A stretch of 64,000 nucleotides of DNA from JBBEAM01 sp942491105 (lineage in GTDB: Bacteria; Pseudomonadota; Alphaproteobacteria; Kiloniellales; DSM-21159): assembly GCA_942491105.1 (NCBI GenBank), contig CALNZX010000012.1, positions 62,001-126,000 on the forward strand. The letters run 5' to 3'. The notes beneath the pieces were generated by a model. The model had not been told where the DNA came from and searched no databases. It was given only the letters and a program-made list of their open reading frames with translations. A program made the translations under genes and the position numbers. Shown one piece after another: positions 16,964 to 25,824 of the stretch (its first letter is position 1; the number at the start of each line of letters is the position of its first letter).

Positions 16964-18414
16964 TCAGAACTTCGTGAGGTAGTGGTCGACTTCCCACTGC
17001 GAGATCGATTGGTGGTACGACCACCATTCGGCCTTCTTCAGATCGATATAGGATTTGAAGAGAGCATCCCCCATCACCCGGCGTCCGAGATCGTCCTTCT
17101 CGAAGGCGGTGATCGCGTCCAGCAAGGTTTGCGGCAACTGGCTGATGCCGCGGCTGGAGAGCTCTTGTCGCTGAGCTCGTACATATTCAGCAGCTGCGGA
17201 TCGCCCGGATCCAAATCCTGCTCGATACCGTCGAGACCGGCGGCAAGGAACATCGCCGCAGCCAGATATGGATTGGTACACGGATCGACGGCGCGGCATT
17301 CCCAGCGCGCACTGGACAGATTTTCGTGCGCGGCGGAGTTTTGCTGCCCTTCGATATGCGGTCTCAGCATCGGCACACGGAACATGTGCGTGCGGTTGTT
17401 ACCGCCATAAGAGATGAAGATCGGCGCCCAAGTATAGCCGGTCATCGATCCGGTCTTAATCAGCCTCTTGTAGGAATTGACCGTCGGGCAGCTCACCGCG
17501 ACGATCGCAGCGGCATGCTTTTTCAGCCCGCCGAGGAACTGATAGGCGCGCTTGGAAAGGCCGCAGCCGCGCGTATCCGACGCATCGCCCGAGATGTTCT
17601 CTCCCGTCTTCGCGTCGGCCAGGGACATGTTGAAATGCGCGCCTGAGCCGGTGCGGTCCGCGTAGGGCTTGGCCATCATGGTCGCTTCCCAGCCATACTT
17701 GCGGGCAAGCTCCTTCATCATCAGGCGCCAGACCACGAAGCGGTCGGCCATCGTCATGGCGTCGGCATAGGTAAAATCGAACTCGAACTGGCCGTTGGCG
17801 TCTTCGTGATCGAACGAATGCACCTTCCAGCCGAGCTGATTCATCGACGACACGACATCGTTCAGGAATTCCATGTTGATGAGCGTGAGCGAGACGTCGT
17901 AGGCGGCCTTTGAAATGTTGTCGCGCGGGTCGTTCGGCGCGATGCCGTTCGGCGCCGAAGGATCCAGCCGGACGATATAGGTCTCGCATTCAATGCCGAG
18001 ATTGAGCTTGAGCCCCAGCTTGGCGGCGCGATCGATCTGCTTTGCCAGCGCCGAACGCGAGCACATCTCGTAGGCCTGCTCGTGATACATGAGCTGACCG
18101 GGCACGATGGCGACGTTCGGGCGCCAAGGCAGTTGCATGACCCGGTCCGGGTCGGGAAGCACGGCCAGTTCGTCGTCATGAGGCCCCTGCCCCAAGCCGT
18201 CCAGCGCGGCGCCCGTGAACAGCTCCGATCCGCGCATCATGCGATCGAAATGATCGATCGGCACCGTCTTGGTCTTGGGAATGCCGTGCACATCCACGTA
18301 GAACGGCATGACGTATTCGACACCCTTCTCGATGAGGGTGTTCATGGTTTCTCTGCGGGGCGGGGAGTTGCTCGCAGAAGCCTCGATCTGCGCACCGGTC
18401 TTCAGTTCGTTCAT
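16964..18414 (-). pseudogene. Glutamine-synthetase-family ligase (GlnT/GMAS type) with a one-base frameshift
   Basis: From ATG at 18412-18414 (GGGAGGGGAG upstream) the frame encodes a GS-family ligase: FYVDVHGIPKTKTVP, GIECETYIV, GQFEFDFTYADAMTMADR, AKPYADRTGSGAHFNMSL, CPTVNSYKRL, YGGNNRTHMFRVP and SSARWECRAVDPCTNPYLAAAMFLAAGL. At 17163-17165 one C is missing relative to the expected codons; the frame then runs into unrelated residues, while the correct C-terminus (ELSSRGISQLPQ to WEVDHYLTKF) continues in the next frame to 16964. Without the shift the protein would be about 483 residues. The break removes only the last 65 or so residues. Sequencing error and recent inactivation are both possible. 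The family makes glutamine or gamma-glutamyl-amides. Confidence 0.8.
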
Positions 18415-18547
18415 TACAAGTCTCCCCTCCCTATGGACCTTCACGCGCCCGGCGTCCGGTCTCTGTGTTCTTGCACTCCAGGCCGAGTTTCTCCGGCCGC
18501 AGATGGCCGGCTCCCGTCACCGCGACATCTGGCCACTGTGATCACAT

Positions 18548-18567
18548 CTAATTAAACAGTCAATTAG
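18548..18567. promoter_or_regulatory. Putative TetR operator upstream of the synthetase operon
   Basis: CTAATTAAACAGTCAATTAG is a 20-bp inverted repeat with CTAATT/AATTAG arms, 134 nt upstream of the synthetase start. It nearly matches the site at 19589-19608 on the other side of the TetR gene. Confidence 0.6.
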
Positions 18568-18695
18568 TTTTCTCGAACGCCCGATCTGATATCCGCAAGA
18601 CGCATGTGCGATTCTCGCAGATCACATCACGATGATGCGCATGGCGGCCAAACAGCCGAGCGCGAATGTCTTGCGAAAAGAATTGAGTCTTGGGC

Positions 18696-19382
18696 TTAGC
18701 GCCGCCGGCTCTTCATGCGCTGCTTGCCGGAATATTCCAGCATCACCCACACGCGGGCATGCAGATCGCGAACGGCCATGTCGAGATCGAAATCGGAGAG
18801 AATGACCGAGCGCACCATGCAGCCGTCGAGATAGGTGGATATGAACTGGCCCATGCGGAGCGGATCGACCGCCTTGAAGATCCCGCGATCGATGCCCTGG
18901 CGAATGATCTTCGACAGCATCTTCCGCTCCTCATCGTAGAACCTCTCGATGGATTCTGCGATTTCCGGATTGCCTTCGTGCGAACCTCGAAAGTCGAGAG
19001 CGATTTTTACGAAGCGATGGATCTCCGCGTACTTGCTCACGTGGTTCTCGAGCCAGGCTGTGAGGATGGCCGCGGGATCCGCGTTCTTGTCATCGAGAGC
19101 GCGGACATTCTCGAACGCGTTGCCAACCGCGTGCTCGATGGTGGCTCTAAAGAGATCCGTCTTGCTGTCGAAATAATAGTAGATGAGCGCTGTGTTGACG
19201 CCCAGCGCTTTGGCGATGTCCTTGATCGTGACCGACGCGAAATTGCGCTCGGCGAAAAGATCAAGCGAAGCAGCTAGGAACTTGTCGACGCGGTCATTCC
19301 CATGACCGCCGTTACGGCCTCGCGCTTCCTTCTTCAAAACAGGACTGCGCGCCCGACGCACTGTCTTGGCTGGTTGCTTCAT
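18696..19382 (-). CDS. TetR-family transcriptional regulator
   Basis: A 228-residue protein from ATG at 19382 (GGAG 5 nt upstream); ATG at 19406 is an alternative. A basic tail is followed by the HTH: FLAASLDLFAERNFASVTIKDIAKALGVNTALIYYYFDSKTDLF, then a ligand-binding helical domain with a TetR_C-like end (MGQFISTYLDGCMVRSVIL). Its position between two similar palindromes, one before the synthetase/permease operon and one before the DUF1116 operon, suggests it controls both. Ligand unknown. Confidence 0.88.
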   Translation of the reverse strand: MKQPAKTVRRARSPVLKKEARGRNGGHGNDRVDKFLAASLDLFAERNFASVTIKDIAKALGVNTALIYYYFDSKTDLFRATIEHAVGNAFENVRALDDKNADPAAILTAWLENHVSKYAEIHRFVKIALDFRGSHEGNPEIAESIERFYDEERKMLSKIIRQGIDRGIFKAVDPLRMGQFISTYLDGCMVRSVILSDFDLDMAVRDLHARVWVMLEYSGKQRMKSRRR

Positions 19383-19588
19383 CTTGCTCCGCAGGCTTAC
19401 CGACATTCGCTCGTCCGATCTCCGCGGCGGTCAACGCTATACACGCGGATCACCTTCCAACTCGAAGACAATTTTCATGGAAGTCCGCGTCGCAGTAACG
19501 CCGAGCGACCAACCCAGGAACGGAAAACGAAGGAAGGATCGCTGTCACGTACTTGCATTAGCGGCCCAGTTAAGGCAACAATCTTTTG

Positions 19589-19608
19589 CTAATTAATCGA
19601 CTAATTAA
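19589..19608. promoter_or_regulatory. Putative TetR operator overlapping the DUF1116 translation start region
   Basis: CTAATTAATCGACTAATTAA, centred on TCGA, ends 14 nt before the DUF1116 ATG and just before its GGGAGG ribosome-binding site. Its reverse complement TTAATTAGTCGATTAATTAG aligns with the reverse complement of the 18548 site, sharing TAATT, a central G and TTAATTAG. Confidence 0.6.
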
Positions 19609-19622
19609 TTTGGGAGGTGGGG

Positions 19623-20885
19623 ATGCAGCGAGCCCTCAGCAAGCGTCTGGAGGCAAATAAGCTGGCCTTCGAGCGATTGACCGAGGCGGAGCCCGTTCTC
19701 ATCGATATTCGCCGGGCGGGCGAGGTCGTTCCGGGCTTTTCCGCCAATATGATTCTCACCTCCGGGGCCCCGACACCCTGGTCGGACTATACCGGCGGTC
19801 AACGGGAAGGGATTATCGGCGGCGCGCTGTTCGAGGATCTCGCCAAGGACAGGGACGAGGCGATCTCAAAGCTCGATGCGGGAGAGATCAAGGTCGGCGC
19901 CTGTCACGACTATGGCTGCATAGGGTCGCTGGCCGGCATCTACTCGGCATCGATGCCAGTCTTCGTCGTCGAGAACCGCGCCTCGGGCGGTGTCGCCTAT
20001 TGCAATATCTACGAGGGCAAGAACCCTCGCCGTCTGAACTACGGGGTCTACGATGATGGCGTGCGGGAGCGGCTCCTGTTCGTTCAAGAAGAGGTCGTGC
20101 CCGTCATTGCCGATGCGCTGAGGGACAATGGGCCGATTCCGCTAAAGCCAATCATCCGCCGGGCGCTCGGTATGGGAGACGAGCTGCACTCCCGGAATTC
20201 GGCCGCCTCGCTTCTCTTCATGCGTGAGCTCGTCCCGAGCTTCCTGTCCCTTGCCGCTTCAGGTGACGGGCGCGTCTCCCGTGCCGTCGAAGCCATGACC
20301 GAGGATCACTACTTCTTCTTGCGGCTCTCCATGGCAGCCGCGAAGGCAACCGCCGATGCCGCGCGGGATATCGAAGCCTCCAGCGTGCTCACCGCCATGG
20401 CGTTCAATTGCCGCGGCTTCGCCATACGGGTCAGCGGCCTGGGCGACACCTGGTTTCGAGGCCCGCATGCGCACGTGGAAGCGAAGCTTTTCGAGGGGCA
20501 TACCGAGGACGAGATCAGCTGGATGGGCGGCGAAAGCCCCATCGCCGAGACGGTCGGTCTCGGCGGCTTCGCTCAAGCCTGCGCGCCAACCCTTCAGGAC
20601 TATCAAGGCGGCTCCTACGAAACGATGCTCCAGCGTAACACCGAGCTTTACGCAATCACCGTGGGAGAGCACCCGACCTATCTGATCCCGCCCCTCGGCT
20701 TCCGCGGGTCTCCGACCGGAATTGATATTTTCAAAGTGCTTGAAACCGGAACGCTGCCGGTCCTGGATATTGGCATCGCAGGCCGCGACGGCGGCCAGAT
20801 CGGGGCCGGCGTCGTGCGGCCGCCGCTCGAATGCTTCGAAGCAGCGGCGGAAGCCTATCGGCGACGCTATAGTGATGACGCGTGA
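19623..20885 (+). CDS. DUF1116 protein, AllG/YlbE-like
   Basis: A 420-residue protein from ATG at 19623 (GGGAGG upstream; the GTG at 19617 lies inside the RBS). Family features: GQREGIIGGALFEDLAKD, GACHDYGCIGSLAGIYSASMPVFVVEN, GVAYCNIYEG, LNYGVYDDGVRERL, RRALGMGDELHSRNSAAS and FNCRGFAIRVSGLGDTWFRGPHA. In Escherichia coli, YlbE (AllG) is one of three proteins needed for oxamate carbamoyltransferase in allantoin use. Here neither AllF/FdrA nor AllH (DUF2877) is encoded nearby, so the role may differ. It is followed, with an overlapping TGATG, by a MetX-like gene. Confidence 0.8.
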   Translation: MQRALSKRLEANKLAFERLTEAEPVLIDIRRAGEVVPGFSANMILTSGAPTPWSDYTGGQREGIIGGALFEDLAKDRDEAISKLDAGEIKVGACHDYGCIGSLAGIYSASMPVFVVENRASGGVAYCNIYEGKNPRRLNYGVYDDGVRERLLFVQEEVVPVIADALRDNGPIPLKPIIRRALGMGDELHSRNSAASLLFMRELVPSFLSLAASGDGRVSRAVEAMTEDHYFFLRLSMAAAKATADAARDIEASSVLTAMAFNCRGFAIRVSGLGDTWFRGPHAHVEAKLFEGHTEDEISWMGGESPIAETVGLGGFAQACAPTLQDYQGGSYETMLQRNTELYAITVGEHPTYLIPPLGFRGSPTGIDIFKVLETGTLPVLDIGIAGRDGGQIGAGVVRPPLECFEAAAEAYRRRYSDDA

Positions 20886-21925
20886 TGCTGACACAGGCTG
20901 GGCGTTGTTTGCAGAGATCTGAGCATAGAACTTTCGAGTGCGGCGACGTTCTTCTTCAGAACGGCGAGGTGCTGCGCGATGCGAAGCTTGCCTATGCGAC
21001 CTACGGTACGCTGAACAGCGCGGCCGATAATGTCGTGCTTCTGCCGACATTCTATACCGGCACCCACCTTCGCAACGAGCCTCTGTTTGGCGCCGGCCGC
21101 GCCATCGACCCGGCGCGCCACTTCATCGTATCGGTGAACCTGTTCGGCAATGGGTACTCGTCCTCGCCGAGCAACACGGCGCCTCCGCAGGACGGCCCCC
21201 GTTTCCCGAACGTCACGCTGTTCGACAACGTCGCCTGCCAGCACCGGCTCCTGACCGAGCATCTCGGCGTTCGCCGTATCGCACTGGTGCTCGGCTGGTC
21301 GATGGCCGCCATGCAAGCCTACCAATGGGCGGCGCAGTATCCCGACATGGTCGGCGCGATTCTCCCTTACTGCGGCGCCGCACGATGCTCCGCCTTGAAC
21401 CACGCGTTTCTCGACGGACCCAAAGCCGCGCTGCAAGCCGATTGCGCCTGGAACGGCGGCGACTACACCGCCCCGCCCGAAAAGGGCCTCCGCGCTTTTG
21501 GCCGGGTTTACGCCTCATGGGCCTACTCCCACGATTTCTTCGCCGATGCGCTCTACCGGGAGCTGGGCTTCGAGACCCTCGAGGACCTCGTGCGAGACTG
21601 GGAAGAAGACCACCTGCACTGGGACGCCAACGACCTGATCGCCAAGATCTGGACGTGGCAGAACGGCGACATCAGCCGCAACGACATCTATGGCGGCGAC
21701 TTCCCCAAGGCCCTGCAAGCAATCACCGCGCGCGCCATCGTCATGCCGTGCCGAACCGACCTCTATTTCGTGCCGGAGGATAACGCAGCGGAAGTCGCGA
21801 TGATGCGGCACGCCGAGTTGCGGGTGTTCGACTCGCCCTGGGGCCACTGCGTGGCCTCGCCCGGACGACTGCCTGAATTCGAAAAGGCCCTCGACGAGGC
21901 CGCCGCAGAACTGTTGAGGGCTTAG
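20885..21925 (+). CDS. MetX-like alpha/beta hydrolase (homoserine acetyltransferase fold)
   Basis: A 346-residue protein whose ATG overlaps the upstream stop codon (TGATG). Typical of the family: DAKLAYATYGTLN, NVVLLPTFYTGTH, HFIVSVNLFGNGYSSSPSN, then the nucleophile elbow GWSMAAMQAYQWA (Ser), the Asp in DLYFVPEDN and the catalytic His in SPWGHCVASPG. Homoserine O-acetyltransferases share this layout, but the elbow there is usually GGSMGG, and no methionine genes are near, so acylation of homoserine is unlikely. It probably acts on a product of the DUF1116 step; substrate unknown. Confidence 0.72.
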   Translation: MLTQAGRCLQRSEHRTFECGDVLLQNGEVLRDAKLAYATYGTLNSAADNVVLLPTFYTGTHLRNEPLFGAGRAIDPARHFIVSVNLFGNGYSSSPSNTAPPQDGPRFPNVTLFDNVACQHRLLTEHLGVRRIALVLGWSMAAMQAYQWAAQYPDMVGAILPYCGAARCSALNHAFLDGPKAALQADCAWNGGDYTAPPEKGLRAFGRVYASWAYSHDFFADALYRELGFETLEDLVRDWEEDHLHWDANDLIAKIWTWQNGDISRNDIYGGDFPKALQAITARAIVMPCRTDLYFVPEDNAAEVAMMRHAELRVFDSPWGHCVASPGRLPEFEKALDEAAAELLRA

Positions 21926-21927
21926 GC

Positions 21928-22557
21928 ATGAAAGCACTCGTGCTGTCGTCCAGCCCGCGCCGCAACGGAAACTCCGCGCTTCTTGCCAAGGCTTGTGCCG
22001 AGGGTCTGGCCGAAGCGGGACATGAGGCGGAGTTTGTCCATGCCGACGATGTCCTCGCCGGCTTCTTGCGGGACTGCCGCCAGTGCCGCAAGCCCGACGG
22101 GGAATGCGCCATCGAGGACGGTTTTCGCGATGCGTTCTTCGAGAGCTATCTGCCGGCCGAAGGCTTCATCGCTGCGACGCCGATCTATTGGTACGGCAGC
22201 TCCGCGCAGCTCAAGGCGTTTTTCGACCGCACGTTCTGCTACTACGCCGCGTCATATCCAAACTCCGACGCCGTGATCGACGGCATGATCGGCAAGCGGG
22301 TCGGTCTGCTTGTCAGCTCCGAAGAGACCTTTCCCATGGTCTCCGGCGCGGTGATCTGTCAGTTCCAGGAATATTGCCGCTACACGCGCTCGACTTTCGT
22401 CGGCGTGGTGCACGGCTACGGCAATGCGCGGGGCGACGTGGCGCGGGATCCAAACGACCCGCTCAAAGCGGCGCGCCGCTTCGGACGTGAGTTCTTCACC
22501 AGACATGCAACCGACTACCAGATCGATACGGAGAGGCCCGGGCGGGTTTGGGGCTAA
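21928..22557 (+). CDS. Flavodoxin-family NADPH-dependent FMN reductase-like protein
   Basis: A 209-residue protein starting 2 nt after the MetX-like stop codon. It has LVLSSSPRRNGNSALLAKACAEGL, the FMN-phosphate loop of iron-sulfur flavoprotein/WrbA-like reductases, CRQCRKPDGECAIEDGF (a cysteine cluster typical of the NAD(P)H-dependent oxidoreductase group), and TPIYWYGSSAQLKAFFDRTF, the second flavin loop. It is the third gene of the TetR-controlled operon and may reduce a pathway intermediate. It converges with the EamA gene, 4 nt apart. Confidence 0.78.
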   Translation: MKALVLSSSPRRNGNSALLAKACAEGLAEAGHEAEFVHADDVLAGFLRDCRQCRKPDGECAIEDGFRDAFFESYLPAEGFIAATPIYWYGSSAQLKAFFDRTFCYYAASYPNSDAVIDGMIGKRVGLLVSSEETFPMVSGAVICQFQEYCRYTRSTFVGVVHGYGNARGDVARDPNDPLKAARRFGREFFTRHATDYQIDTERPGRVWG

Positions 22558-22561
22558 CGGC

Positions 22562-23416
22562 TCACGCTATGCTCAGAACCGCGGTGCCCACAGCAATGAG
22601 GCCAATGGATCCCCACTGCAGCCAGCTGACCGGCTCGTGCAGGATCAGGCGGGCGAGGATGACCGTGACGACACCGAACGTGGAGGCAACAACCATGGTG
22701 ATGTGCGGCGCCGCCGTGGCGGAACCTGCCAGGAACGCGAAGTACCCCAACGTATCGAGGCTGCCTTGCAAACCCACATAAGGCACCCAGCGCGACGGAA
22801 TGCGTATCGGCACGCGCTGCACGAGCAGGATCAGCACGATGAACGCAAGCCCCGCCCATCGGCCGATCCACACGGTCTGTACCTCGCCGATCATGGGGGC
22901 GGCGCTTTGGGCGGTAAGGACAAGGGCCACGTAGGAGAAGCACGCGCCGAGCGCGATGAGGAGCGTGGTCCGGTCAGCTTGTGCCTTGACCGTATCCTCA
23001 TTGGAGACGGCGTTGCGCGCGATGAGGATGCCGCCGGCAATCACCGTAGCCATGGCGGCCCACTGAAGCAGGCTCGGCCGCACGCCCATGGCAACGTTGA
23101 CCGCAAGCACAAGGGCCGGGTGAGCCGCGACGATCGGCGCGACGACGGCGATCGGACCGCGCGCGAGACCCATATAAAGAAGCATGCACATCGTGGCGAC
23201 CGCGAGCCCGTGGGCGACCGCCATGGCGCAACCGAACGGCGACCACACCAATGGGGGATCCGTGGCAATCACCCAAACCGTGGTCGCCACGGCACCGACC
23301 AGAAGCACGCCGCCATAGGTCAGCGGGGCGCCCAGACTGCGGGCGCTGAACCGGGCCATGAAGTCCGCGACGCCGAGCCCCAAGGCGCTCGCCAATCCAA
23401 GGAGAGCCGAAATCAT
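22562..23416 (-). CDS. EamA/DMT-family transporter
   Basis: A 284-residue protein with ten predicted transmembrane segments in two repeated halves (EamA domains), ending SWLQWGSIGLIAVGTAVLSIA. Such proteins usually export metabolites or amino acids. It is divergent from the LysR gene at 23527 across 110 bp holding a palindrome, so LysR control is likely. The nearby ureohydrolase suggests a nitrogenous substrate, which is speculation. Confidence 0.82.
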   Translation of the reverse strand: MISALLGLASALGLGVADFMARFSARSLGAPLTYGGVLLVGAVATTVWVIATDPPLVWSPFGCAMAVAHGLAVATMCMLLYMGLARGPIAVVAPIVAAHPALVLAVNVAMGVRPSLLQWAAMATVIAGGILIARNAVSNEDTVKAQADRTTLLIALGACFSYVALVLTAQSAAPMIGEVQTVWIGRWAGLAFIVLILLVQRVPIRIPSRWVPYVGLQGSLDTLGYFAFLAGSATAAPHITMVVASTFGVVTVILARLILHEPVSWLQWGSIGLIAVGTAVLSIA

Positions 23417-23460
23417 CCGGCAAGCCTTGCGCTCGGCCGGACACGCCGTGCAGTGACGCT

Positions 23461-23481
23461 TTCAGCAATCCAATGTGCTAA
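23461..23481. promoter_or_regulatory. Putative LysR-type operator
   Basis: TTCAGCA-atccaatg-TGCTAA is an imperfect inverted repeat of the T-N11-A kind in the region shared by the EamA and LysR genes. Confidence 0.4.
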
Positions 23482-23526
23482 CCGCCAACCTCGTCCGATG
23501 GCCGAGGTGACAATGGGAGGTGTCGG

Positions 23527-24447
23527 GTGATGCTTCGCTCGTCGTCCAACTTTTCTCGCAATGTCGATTGGAACCTGCTCAAGACCTTCCACGAGATCGT
23601 GGAAGCGCGCGGTGTGAGCCGTGCGGGCCGAGCGCTCCGGCGCAAGCAGCCCGCCCTCAGCCTCGCCCTTAAACGGCTCGAGGACGCGCTCGACGTAAAG
23701 CTGTGCCGGCGCGGACCGCGGGGTTTCGAGCTGACCGACGAAGGGATGCTGGTCGCGGAGACATGCAGCTCCCTGAACGCCCTGGTCCGCAGCGTACCCA
23801 AGCGGCTCAGCAACATCACCGCGGACCTGCGCGGCAAGATATCCATACAGATCATTTCGAGCCTGGTGTGCGAGCGCTTCGACGCGGCGATATCCCGCTT
23901 CCACGATCAGCACCCCAAAGTGGAGATCCTGATCGACGTGACCACGTGGGATTCGGTGGCCGCGGCGCTTCTGCGCGACGAGATCGACGTGGGCGTCGCG
24001 TCGGCCCAGACCCTGCGCTCCGATCTTCAATACGACTTTCTGTTCGACGAAATGCACGGCGCCTATTGCGGCCGCTCTCATCCCCTGTACGGCAAGACGT
24101 TCGACGACCCCGCGGCTTTGTCGGGACAAGCGTTCGTCCTCACAGGCGCGGATGAGCCCGACATGCTGACGGCCTACCGCACTCAACATGGCCTGGGGGT
24201 CCAGGTTGCCGGCCTTTCGGAACATCTCGACGAGGCGAAGCGGCTGACGATGCTGGGCATCGGCGTGTGCTTTCTCCCCGAAGCGTTCGCGGCGCCAGAA
24301 GTTGCGGCGGGACGTCTTTGGCCTCTTTTGAAAGAAGGCGAACAGCCGGCCATGCCCATCTTTGTCATCACGAACCCGCGCGCGCCTCAAAAGCTGGCGC
24401 GTCAGCTTCTCCTCACCGAAATCGGATTTCCCCGCGCCGCGAAGTGA
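23527..24447 (+). CDS. LysR-family transcriptional regulator
   Basis: A 306-residue protein from a GTG at 23527 (GGGAGG 6 nt upstream; ATG at 23530 possible). N-terminal HTH: NLLKTFHEIVEARGVSRAGRALRRKQPALSLALKRLEDALDVKLCRRG. The effector-binding domain follows (GKISIQIISSLVCERFDAAISRFHDQHPKVEI). It is divergent from the EamA exporter and lies 153 bp upstream of a ureohydrolase gene on the same strand, the two plausible targets. Inducer unknown. Confidence 0.88.
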   Translation: MMLRSSSNFSRNVDWNLLKTFHEIVEARGVSRAGRALRRKQPALSLALKRLEDALDVKLCRRGPRGFELTDEGMLVAETCSSLNALVRSVPKRLSNITADLRGKISIQIISSLVCERFDAAISRFHDQHPKVEILIDVTTWDSVAAALLRDEIDVGVASAQTLRSDLQYDFLFDEMHGAYCGRSHPLYGKTFDDPAALSGQAFVLTGADEPDMLTAYRTQHGLGVQVAGLSEHLDEAKRLTMLGIGVCFLPEAFAAPEVAAGRLWPLLKEGEQPAMPIFVITNPRAPQKLARQLLLTEIGFPRAAK

Positions 24448-24600
24448 AGCGCGTTTCACCATTATTGGGTCATGGAAATTTCAGTCGAAACGTGCGCTGC
24501 ACCATTGGTCGTCTTAATGCATCCGATTGAGAGAATTGGGCTGTTTCGGCCGTAGCGCGGTCACTACCTTTTTGAAAAGCAACACGCGAGGACAAGAGTT

Positions 24601-25824
24601 ATGGCCGGAAAGAAGACGAGCGGAGCCGACAAGGGTCACGCGCATCGCCATGGGCATCACGGGGTCAGGCGCCAGGACACCCACGGCGCCAAGAGCCTGG
24701 AGAGGCTGACGGGGATCTCGCAGTCGAAGCAGGAGGAAGACGTCCGCCGCTCCCTGGAGCTCGGCCTAGAAGCCTCCGATTCCGTGGTCGACCGCAATAT
24801 CTCGCTGTTCAGCCGCGCGCATCAGCCCGCCTTCGCCGGCATCAACACCTTCATGAAGGCGCCCTATTGCGAGGACATGCGCCGGATTGGCGACTACGAG
24901 GCGGCATTTGTCGGGGCTCCGTTCGACTCGGCGACAACGTACCGGCCGGGCACGCGGTTCGGCCCCCAAGCGGTGCGCCGGATCTCCGCGCTTTATGACG
25001 GCTACTGGTTCGACGGCGGCGTCGACATCTACGAGGAACTCGACCTTTGCGACGCCGGAGACATCTTCGTCATTCCGGGGAACATCGAGAAGACCTTCGA
25101 CCAAGTCACCAAGGCGATCTCTCACATTTATACGTCGGGCGTGTTCCCGATCATTTGCGGCGGCGACCATAGCCTCGGCTTTCCCAATGTCCGGGGCATC
25201 GCGCCCCACATCGACGGCAATGTCGGCATCATCCACATCGATCGCCATATCGATATTCAAGACAAGGATATGGATGAGCGCATGCACACGACGCCCTGGT
25301 TCTGGACCACACACGAGGGCTCGATCACCTCGCACCGCGATCACAGTCACATGCATGATGTGGGGTTGCCCAACTGCCATCCGAAGAATCTGGTGCAGAT
25401 CGGCATCGGCGGCTGGTACGGCAACCGTCCCGGCACCGCCATCGCCAAGCGGCGTGGCACGAGCGTGCTTACGATGCAGGACATCGATACGCACGGTCCG
25501 CGAAAGGCCGCCGAGATCGCGCTCGAGATGGCTTGGGAGGGCTGCAAGGCGGTCTACCTTTCCTTCGACATCGACTCGATCGACCCTGGGTTCGCACCGG
25601 GCACGGGCTCGCCGGAGCCGGGCGGCCTCCTGCCGCGCGAGGCCTTGGAGATGATCCATACCATCGCCGCCGAAGGCCTGTGCGGCATGGAGGTTGTCGA
25701 GGTCTCGCCGCCCTATGACGTCAACGACAACACCGCGCAGCTTGCCTGCCGCGTCATGCTCGACGTCGTCGGGACCCTAATCGCCACCGGACACCTCGGT
25801 CATCGGAACAAAGCCAAGGCCTGA
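24601..25824 (+). CDS. Ureohydrolase (agmatinase/arginase superfamily) with His-rich N-terminus
   Basis: A 407-residue hydrolase that removes urea or an amine from a guanidino compound. All six metal ligands are present: His190 (CGGDHS), Asp214, His216 and Asp218 (HIDRHID), Asp323 and Asp325 (SFDIDSIDPGFAPGTGSPEPGG). The last motif is canonical for agmatinases and guanidinobutyrases. The first 30 residues are rich in His (GHAHRHGHHG), perhaps a metal-storage tail, and extend the protein beyond the usual 320. It follows a LysR gene. It differs from the guanidine hydrolase candidate at 36041 by a canonical SFDID instead of SWDTD, so its substrate is probably a substituted guanidine such as agmatine, guanidinobutyrate or guanidinopropionate. 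Confidence 0.8.
   Translation: MAGKKTSGADKGHAHRHGHHGVRRQDTHGAKSLERLTGISQSKQEEDVRRSLELGLEASDSVVDRNISLFSRAHQPAFAGINTFMKAPYCEDMRRIGDYEAAFVGAPFDSATTYRPGTRFGPQAVRRISALYDGYWFDGGVDIYEELDLCDAGDIFVIPGNIEKTFDQVTKAISHIYTSGVFPIICGGDHSLGFPNVRGIAPHIDGNVGIIHIDRHIDIQDKDMDERMHTTPWFWTTHEGSITSHRDHSHMHDVGLPNCHPKNLVQIGIGGWYGNRPGTAIAKRRGTSVLTMQDIDTHGPRKAAEIALEMAWEGCKAVYLSFDIDSIDPGFAPGTGSPEPGGLLPREALEMIHTIAAEGLCGMEVVEVSPPYDVNDNTAQLACRVMLDVVGTLIATGHLGHRNKAKA

Noticed and set aside
20885..21925. Homoserine O-acetyltransferase MetX
   Set aside because: The fold and triad fit, but the nucleophile elbow is GWSMAAMQ and the gene is coupled to DUF1116 and flavodoxin-type genes rather than methionine genes.
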